A stretch of 41,912 bases of DNA from Desulfuromonas sp. (GTDB lineage Bacteria > Desulfobacterota > Desulfuromonadia > Desulfuromonadales > SZUA-401): assembly GCA_002869605.1 (NCBI GenBank), contig PKUI01000204.1, positions 1-41,912 on the forward strand. The letters run 5' to 3'. A model generated the notes under the pieces. It was not told where the DNA came from, made no database searches, and saw only the letters and a program-made list of their open reading frames with translations. Positions 37,454 to 41,912 of this stretch are shown here, piece after piece; within the stretch, counting starts at the first letter, position 1; the number at the start of each line of letters is the position of its first letter. A program made the translations under genes and the position numbers.

Positions 37454-37893
37454 ACTGAACATCGCCGGGGGCGCCCGGCATGCGCCTTACTTTCTTTAGA
37501 CGCGTAAAGAAAGTAAGCAAAGAAACGCGCCCGACCTCCTTGCCCGCCGCAGAGCGGCGGGTTCCCTGCGCAGCAACGACTCCCGCCGGGCCTTCGCCAT
37601 TCGCTACGCTCAACTCTACGGCCTGTTTCGGCGTGAGCCGTTGCTGCTCCGGCTGCGTCACACGGGTGAGGTCAAAGACTTTGACTGTTCCACAGCCTTT
37701 ACGGGGCCCCGTGCGCAGTCACCGAGTGCCGGGATTTTAATCTTGCCGCTTGGCGAGCACGCGAGCCGGCTGGATTAAAACTTCCGGACAGCGAGGGCAC
37801 CTGATCGTCGGGTGACGGAGTTCGGGGTGGCTTTCTTTTGCTTACTTTTCTTTGCCATCAAAGAAAAGTAAGGTGCTGCCGCCCCCCCCCGGC
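37454..37893 (-). repeat. Dispersed intergenic repeat, copy 2 (inverted relative to copy 1)
   Basis: The reverse complement aligns with 23012-23423. This copy keeps both ends. The left end (ACTGAACATCGCCGGGGG) and the reverse complement of the right end (AATCAACACCGCCGGGGG) are imperfect terminal inverted repeats of about 35-40 bases. Each is followed by a hairpin (CTTACTTTCTTTA.. with ..TAAAGAAAGTAAG at 37486-37516, and a matching one at 37835-37872). The core shares ACGGGGCCCCGT. No convincing gene lies inside. It occupies the gap between the convergent Sir2 and Bax-inhibitor-1 genes. Confidence 0.85.
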
Positions 37894-37921
37894 GGTGTTG
37901 ATTCCGTTTCGACAGAAATAG

Positions 37922-37948
37922 AAAGGGCAGCTGAATAGCTGCCCTTTT
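37922..37948. terminator. Bidirectional terminator near the Bax-inhibitor-1 gene
   Basis: AAAGGGCAGC (37922-37931) and GCTGCCCTTT (37938-37947) form a 10-bp stem with a 6-base loop. A short T run follows on each strand. It lies 32 bases after the stop of the minus-strand gene. Confidence 0.7.
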
Positions 37949-37979
37949 AGACTTACTTCACTCCTGTCAAAGTTACTGG

Positions 37980-38678
37980 CTAACGCCGATTCCCGAAAAT
38001 CCTCAGCAGAAACAGGAACATGTTAATGAAGTCGAGGTACAGGGTCAGCGCCCCCATGATCGCCAGCTTGCGGCGCGATGCAGTATCGGAAAACCCGGCC
38101 TGCCCCATGCGCTTGATCTTCTGGGTGTCGTAGGCAGTCAGCCCGATGAAGATAAAGACCCCGATGTACGAGGAGATCCAGTAGACCATGGCGCTCTGCA
38201 GAAAGATGTTCACCACCGAGGCAATGATCAAACCGATCAGGCCCATGAAGAGGAAGCTCCCCCACGAGGTCAAGTCGCGCTTCGTCACCATGCCGTAAAG
38301 GCTCATGGCACCAAAGGTGCCGGCGGTGATGAAAAAGGTGCTGACGATCGAGGTCGAGGTGTACATCAGGAAGATGATCGACAGTGTCAGGCCATTGAGC
38401 GCCGAGTAGGCCAGAAACATCAGGGTCGCGGTAGAAGCGCTGAGCCGTCCGATCGCCGCCGAGAGGGCCACCACCATCAGCAGCTCGCCGATGACCAGGC
38501 CGTAAAAGACCGCACGGTTGCCGACAATCAGCTCCAGCAGTGCCGGCGTGTAAAGGGTCAGCAGCGCCGTAAAGGCAGTCAGGGCCAGCCCCAGCCCCAT
38601 CCAGGTATAGACCGAGACGAACAGGCCCCGTTCAGCCACCTTGTCAGACGTCGACGTCATATAAATCGGTTTTTCCAT
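37980..38678 (-). CDS. Bax inhibitor-1/YccA family membrane protein
   Basis: The 232-residue product has seven membrane spans, with the late signature YIGVFIFIGLTAYDTQKIKR and the C-terminal LYLDFINMFLFLLRIFG that mark the BI-1/YccA/YbhL family. Members are thought to be pH-dependent calcium leak channels or FtsH modulators. The two conserved Asp near the pore exit are present (AYDTQ and LDF). The start has AAGGAG 6 bases before ATG 38678. It is monocistronic, with its promoter inside the intergenic stretch and a terminator at 37922. Confidence 0.93.
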   Translation of the reverse strand: MEKPIYMTSTSDKVAERGLFVSVYTWMGLGLALTAFTALLTLYTPALLELIVGNRAVFYGLVIGELLMVVALSAAIGRLSASTATLMFLAYSALNGLTLSIIFLMYTSTSIVSTFFITAGTFGAMSLYGMVTKRDLTSWGSFLFMGLIGLIIASVVNIFLQSAMVYWISSYIGVFIFIGLTAYDTQKIKRMGQAGFSDTASRRKLAIMGALTLYLDFINMFLFLLRIFGNRR

Positions 38679-38706
38679 TTAAATCTCCTTGTTGTCAGTT
38701 GTCGTT

Positions 38707-38715
38707 ATCATAGCA
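38707..38715 (-). promoter_or_regulatory. Extended -10 promoter of the Bax-inhibitor-1 gene
   Basis: On the minus strand, TGC-TATGAT (38707-38715) forms an extended -10 about 30 bases before the ATG. No good -35 was seen. Confidence 0.4.
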
Positions 38716-38722
38716 GAATCGC

Positions 38723-39709
38723 TCAATCGGCGACAGCCTGTGCCGCCTGATCGCGAAAAAACCAGCGTTCGAAGGTCGCCTCCGGAATCCGTTTCAACGC
38801 CACCATCAGCAGACGGACCACGAGCAATGAAAAGAGTACCCGCCCGACAAGGATCCCGGAGAGATGCCCCCCCATGACCATCATCACCAGGGTATCTTCG
38901 ATCACACTGTGACAGAGCCCCATCAACGCCAGCGACAGAAACAGGTCACGTTTGCCGAGTCTTCCCGAACGCACCTCCCTGAGGATCAAACCACCTCCAT
39001 AGCTGATGCCGAGCGACATGCCGATAATGGTCACCGGCGCCACCTCACGCTGCATGCCGAGCCAGCTCAGCCCCGGAGCGAGGCGGCGCGTCAGCCAGCC
39101 GGTAATACCGACACGGTCGAGCAGCCGCAGCAGCGCCAGCAGGCAGAGGATAATCAGGAAGATAGTCACCAGCGTCTCCAGCATCCCAAGCGCCCAGCCT
39201 CCCCAGCTCGGGTCGGCCGGCGGCGGCTGCCACAACGCGCGACTCGGCTGCTGCAGGGTCGCGCTGGCCTGGTAAAGCTGGTTGAGGAGCGTACCGTAAA
39301 CCAGCGCTCCGCCGAAACGGAGCAGGACCATAACGCGCATCCGCGGACCGGCCTTCTGGGCGATGCGCAGCTCCACCGGCAGCGCGTGGGCGATCAGCAT
39401 CATGCTGGTCAGCACCGTAACCTGGGAGACCGTCAGCTCGAACCCCGGAGCGAGCGTCGCGAACACCACCATGCCACCGTAGAGGTTGGTCAGCATAGCC
39501 GTCGCCCAGACTAGACCCAGCTCACCCGGCAAACCAACGAGGTGCATGAACGGCGTCAGCAAATCCCCAAGCGGGCCGATGACACCGGCCATCTCGAGCA
39601 AACGGGTAACCAGCGCCACCGGGACAATAATGCGGAACAGCTCCCCCGCGGTACGCAGGGCGTCACGCAGCAACAGTGCAATTTTTTCAAGTATCCCCGT
39701 TGCGTCCAC
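38723..39709 (-). CDS. Gate-domain (nucleoside-recognition) membrane protein
   Basis: This 328-residue membrane protein has about eight spans in two halves. Each half carries the Gate/nucleoside-recognition pattern (RTAGELFRIIVPVALVTRLL in the first, GISYGGGLILREVRSG in the second). The MGLCHSVIEDTLVMMVMGG stretch is typical of SpmA/SpmB-like Gate proteins. The transported molecule is unknown, and the original nucleoside assignment for this domain is weak. The start chosen is GTG 39709 after GGAGGG; an upstream GTG at 39736 has no ribosome site. Gene spacing suggests no operon with the Bax-inhibitor-1 gene, which has its own promoter. Confidence 0.82.
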   Translation of the reverse strand: MDATGILEKIALLLRDALRTAGELFRIIVPVALVTRLLEMAGVIGPLGDLLTPFMHLVGLPGELGLVWATAMLTNLYGGMVVFATLAPGFELTVSQVTVLTSMMLIAHALPVELRIAQKAGPRMRVMVLLRFGGALVYGTLLNQLYQASATLQQPSRALWQPPPADPSWGGWALGMLETLVTIFLIILCLLALLRLLDRVGITGWLTRRLAPGLSWLGMQREVAPVTIIGMSLGISYGGGLILREVRSGRLGKRDLFLSLALMGLCHSVIEDTLVMMVMGGHLSGILVGRVLFSLLVVRLLMVALKRIPEATFERWFFRDQAAQAVAD

Positions 39710-39820
39710 GAGCCCTCCAGCCAAAAGCGATAGCACGGCTTATAAACGGCCGCAAGCGGAACTTGCCAAAGCGGGGCAAATCATGGTTTGTTGGCAAGCA
39801 CCCCACCACAGGAGAGCCGT

Positions 39821-40246
39821 ATGAACACGAACTTCACCCTCGATTTTTCAGTCCGCGACTACGAATGTGACATGCAGGGAATCGTCAACAACGCGGTCTA
39901 CCAAAACTAACTCGAACACACCCGCCACGAATTCCTCCACTCACAGGGTCTCGACTTCGCGGAGTTGACCCGTGAGGGCGTGCACATGGTGGTGATGCGT
40001 GCCGAGATCGACTATCTGAAAGCGTTGACCAGCGGCGACCGCTTTCGTGTCGAACTACGCCCGCAACGCAAGACCCGGCGCAAGGCGATCTTTTACCAGC
40101 AGATCGTGCGCAGTGACGACGAGGCGATCATGCTCAAGGCCAAGGTTCTCGTCGGTATCGTCGCCGGCCATCCCCGGGCAGAGTTGCCGCCAACCATCGC
40201 CCGGCTTCTCGAAAATTTTCCGCAAACACCGCCGGTGTCCACATAA
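39821..40246 (+). pseudogene. YbgC-like hotdog acyl-CoA thioesterase, interrupted by one TAA
   Basis: The frame of 141 residues is normal for 4-hydroxybenzoyl-CoA thioesterase/YbgC proteins. The N-terminus RDYECDMQGIVNN carries the catalytic Asp, and the hotdog core follows (VVMRAEIDYLKALTSGDRF, FYQQIVRSDDEAIMLKAK). Codon 30 is TAA (39908-39910) in AVYQN-x-LEHTRHEFL, where relatives have Tyr. Both sides are in the same frame, so a single base change (TAC or TAT to TAA) explains it. Without readthrough only a 29-residue peptide forms, and the downstream frame lacks the catalytic Asp, so restart would not restore activity. The AGGAG site and start are intact, suggesting a recent mutation, a sequence error or recoding. 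Confidence 0.85.
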
Positions 40247-40299
40247 GCAGCTCGCCGCCCCCTGGATAATTTGAACTGGTCGCCAACGAAGCATCACGC

Positions 40300-40305
40300 T
40301 ATAAT
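40300..40305 (+). promoter_or_regulatory. -10 element of the YjgN-like gene
   Basis: A perfect TATAAT lies 18 bases before the ATG at 40324. The TTGAAC at 40271 is too far (23 bases) to be its -35, so the promoter may be weak or activator-dependent. The leader would be only about 12 bases. Confidence 0.45.
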
Positions 40306-40323
40306 GCGCGCCGGGAACATGCT

Positions 40324-41646
40324 ATGACCACAATCATCATCACCTGTCCAAAGTGTCAATTCAGTCGCGAAATCCCCAGCGACAAGATACCGGCGTCGGC
40401 CCGTCAGGCCAACTGTCCCCGCTGCGAGGAGCGTTTTCCGCTCCCCCCACGCACCTCGGCGACACCGCCAGCGGCCGCGACCACGGCCGACATCTCCCCC
40501 GGAGAACAGCCCACCCCCCCTGAGGTGCCGGCAGTTCCCCCAGGTGAGCCAACAACGCCTCCACCTACCGAAACACCGGCGGTTCCCGCGCCGGTATCCA
40601 ACAAACCGCGGCGCATCCCGTTCAGTTTTACCGGCACCTCCCGCGACTACTTCGGCATCTGGATCGTCAACGCGCTGCTCAAGGTTCTCACCCTGGGGCT
40701 CTACTCACCGTGGGCCAAGGTGCGCAAGCGGCGCTATTTCTTCGGTCACACCCTGATCGATCGGGCCAACTTCGACTACCTCGCCGACCCGATGGCGCTG
40801 CTACGCGGCATGCTGCTCGCCTTCGCCCTCTACATGGGTTACGGCCTGCTGTCGAACCTGATCCCGGTTGTCGGCCAGATCATCGGCCTGACCATCTTCC
40901 TGGCGATCCCCTGGCTGATTGTCCGTTCGCGCATGTTCAACTGCCGCTACTCGAACCACCGCAATATCCGCTTCGCCTTCATCCCCAATTACCGTGAAGC
41001 CTACATCGCCTACGCCGGAATCCCTTTGCTGTCGATCTTCACACTCGGCCTGCTGCTCCCCTACGCCGCCTGGCGTCAGAAGCGCTTCATCGTCGAACAG
41101 ACCCGCTACGGCCGTACCCCGTTCACCTTCCACGCCGAAGTGAAAGACTATTACCTGATCGCCCTGAAAACCTTCGGCATGTTGCTGCTGGTGATCGCTC
41201 TGTTTACTGCCGGCACCATGGCGACCACCACAACCTTTGCCACCCTGGGAGAAGTGAACCTCGAGCAAGCGGGCTTCGGCGTGATGATCATCGCCGGCTA
41301 TTTCGCCCTGATTGCCGCCTACCTGATGGTGGTCCTGTTCTGGCAGGTGCGCGTCATCAACCTCACCTGGAGTTCGACCCGTATCGGCCAGCATCGCCTG
41401 CAGAGTGCTCTGCGCACCCGTGACATGATCTGGATCTACCTCTCGAGCGGCATCGCCATCATGTTAAGTTTCGGCCTGCTGATCCCCTGGGCCGCGGTGC
41501 GCCTCGCGCGCTACCGGATCAGTCGCACTTCGTTGATCGTCCACGGCGATCTCGACAACTTTGTCAATGCGGTCGCCGACGACGTCGATGCGGCGGGCGA
41601 AGAGATCAGCGACCTGTTTGACGTTGATATCGAGCTAGGGTTCTGA
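40324..41646 (+). CDS. Zinc-ribbon plus YjgN/DUF898 membrane protein
   Basis: The 440-residue product begins with an MJ0042-type zinc ribbon (ITCPKCQFSREIP, then NCPRCEERF; four Cys in residues 8-37). A Pro/Thr-rich linker (about 40-95) follows, then the DUF898/YjgN domain. That domain has repeated motifs YFGIWIVNALLKVLTLGLYSP (100-122) with WAKVRKRRYFFGHT, a second copy RSRMFNCRYSNHRNIRF, and LLPYAAWRQKRFIVEQTRYG. About six to eight spans are present. The acidic tail (DDVDAAGEEISDLFD) is probably cytosolic. Its function is unknown. The next gene overlaps by one base and looks like an M48 peptidase, a common neighbour, so the pair probably works together. Confidence 0.88.
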   Translation: MTTIIITCPKCQFSREIPSDKIPASARQANCPRCEERFPLPPRTSATPPAAATTADISPGEQPTPPEVPAVPPGEPTTPPPTETPAVPAPVSNKPRRIPFSFTGTSRDYFGIWIVNALLKVLTLGLYSPWAKVRKRRYFFGHTLIDRANFDYLADPMALLRGMLLAFALYMGYGLLSNLIPVVGQIIGLTIFLAIPWLIVRSRMFNCRYSNHRNIRFAFIPNYREAYIAYAGIPLLSIFTLGLLLPYAAWRQKRFIVEQTRYGRTPFTFHAEVKDYYLIALKTFGMLLLVIALFTAGTMATTTTFATLGEVNLEQAGFGVMIIAGYFALIAAYLMVVLFWQVRVINLTWSSTRIGQHRLQSALRTRDMIWIYLSSGIAIMLSFGLLIPWAAVRLARYRISRTSLIVHGDLDNFVNAVADDVDAAGEEISDLFDVDIELGF

Positions 41647-41912
41647 TGCAGACACGAGCCTTCTATTACGACGGACAGACGTCGACACGCCACAAAGCTC
41701 TCCTGACCCTGCAACGGGAGCAGCTGATCATCGAAGGAGACGGTTTCCGCCACCAGCACCCGCTATCCACGCTGAAGCTCGAGGCACCGATCGGCGGTCT
41801 CGCCCGCACCCTGCACCTGGCCGACGGCGGCAGCTGCCAGATCAGCGATGACCGTTTCAGCGCCGCCCTCGAGGGAATTCTCGGCAGCGGCTTTCAGAGT
41901 CTTGTGCATCGC
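41646..41912 (+). CDS. N-terminus of a probable M48-family metallopeptidase (runs off right edge)
   Basis: The ATG overlaps the YjgN-like stop (TGATG). The 89 visible residues (MQTRAFYYDGQTSTRHKALL and onward, with LTLQREQLIIEGDG) resemble the small beta-rich domain (DUF7092-type) that precedes the M48 peptidase domain in proteins encoded next to YjgN. The HExxH zinc motif would lie beyond the window, so peptidase activity is inferred from context only. The frame is open to the edge. Confidence 0.6.
   Translation, partial: MQTRAFYYDGQTSTRHKALLTLQREQLIIEGDGFRHQHPLSTLKLEAPIGGLARTLHLADGGSCQISDDRFSAALEGILGSGFQSLVHR

Noticed and set aside
37880..37893. Run of ten C residues in repeat copy 2 as a phase-variable tract
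   Set aside because: It is not inside or just upstream of any gene and is better explained as part of the GC-rich repeat end.
40271..40305. TTGAAC-TATAAT as a full sigma70 promoter
   Set aside because: The 23-base spacing is too long, so only the -10 element was kept.

Overview
This window looks like chromosomal DNA from a GC-rich, Gram-negative, respiratory bacterium, most likely a Desulfuromonadales/Geobacter-like deltaproteobacterium. That placement is an inference from gene content: a TatT-DctP-DctQ-DctM TRAP cluster, a ResB cytochrome c biogenesis protein, a DUF362 double-cluster ferredoxin protein, large PAS/GGDEF/EAL and HD-GYP signalling proteins, long-form HisG and LarE. I saw no rRNA, tRNA, CRISPR array, prophage or transposase gene.

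Layout. 1-2.5 kb: a membrane protein running off the left edge and a divergent MASE3-type histidine kinase. 2.5-4.3 kb: an Lrp/AsnC regulator with an operator over its promoter, then a LysA-type PLP decarboxylase interrupted by an in-frame TGA at a usual Cys position. 4.4-7.8 kb: Hsp20 (minus), then an Rrf2 regulator, cysteine synthase, LarE and a small membrane protein. 7.9-13.9 kb (minus): aconitase AcnA, broken by an in-frame TAA, followed by a PAS/GAF/GGDEF/EAL protein. 14-19.5 kb: an MscS channel, converging with an SPFH membrane protein plus a tandem-AAA+/Lon-protease fusion. 19.7-23 kb: DUF362 ferredoxin, ResB and an OmpA-type lipoprotein. 23.5-28.2 kb: a DUF1847 protein (minus) and the TRAP operon. 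28.2-35.1 kb: HD-GYP protein (minus), a CHASE2 adenylate cyclase (plus), and a FecR-domain protein with a TPR/beta-barrel outer-membrane protein (minus). 35.2-37.4 kb: hisI-hisG (minus) and a Sir2 deacylase. 38-41.9 kb: Bax-inhibitor-1 protein, a Gate-domain membrane protein, a hotdog thioesterase broken by an in-frame TAA, a zinc-ribbon/YjgN membrane protein and the start of a probable M48 peptidase.

Four features stand out. First, three otherwise intact genes (lysA-like, acnA, thioesterase) each carry one in-frame stop, and each stop is explained by a single C-to-A change on the coding strand. This could reflect sequence error, mutational damage or recoding; the TGA/Cys case could also be selenocysteine. 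Second, two inverted copies of a ~410-440 bp hairpin-rich repeat with terminal inverted repeats sit between convergent gene pairs. Third, the SPFH and tandem-AAA/Lon pair resembles a membrane protease module outside the FtsH/HflKC family. Fourth, a FecR / beta-barrel / CHASE2-cyclase cluster suggests cell-envelope sensing coupled to cAMP.

Gene starts were chosen from visible ribosome-binding sites and stop/start overlaps, so several begin inside the longest open frame. Promoters and terminators were read by eye.
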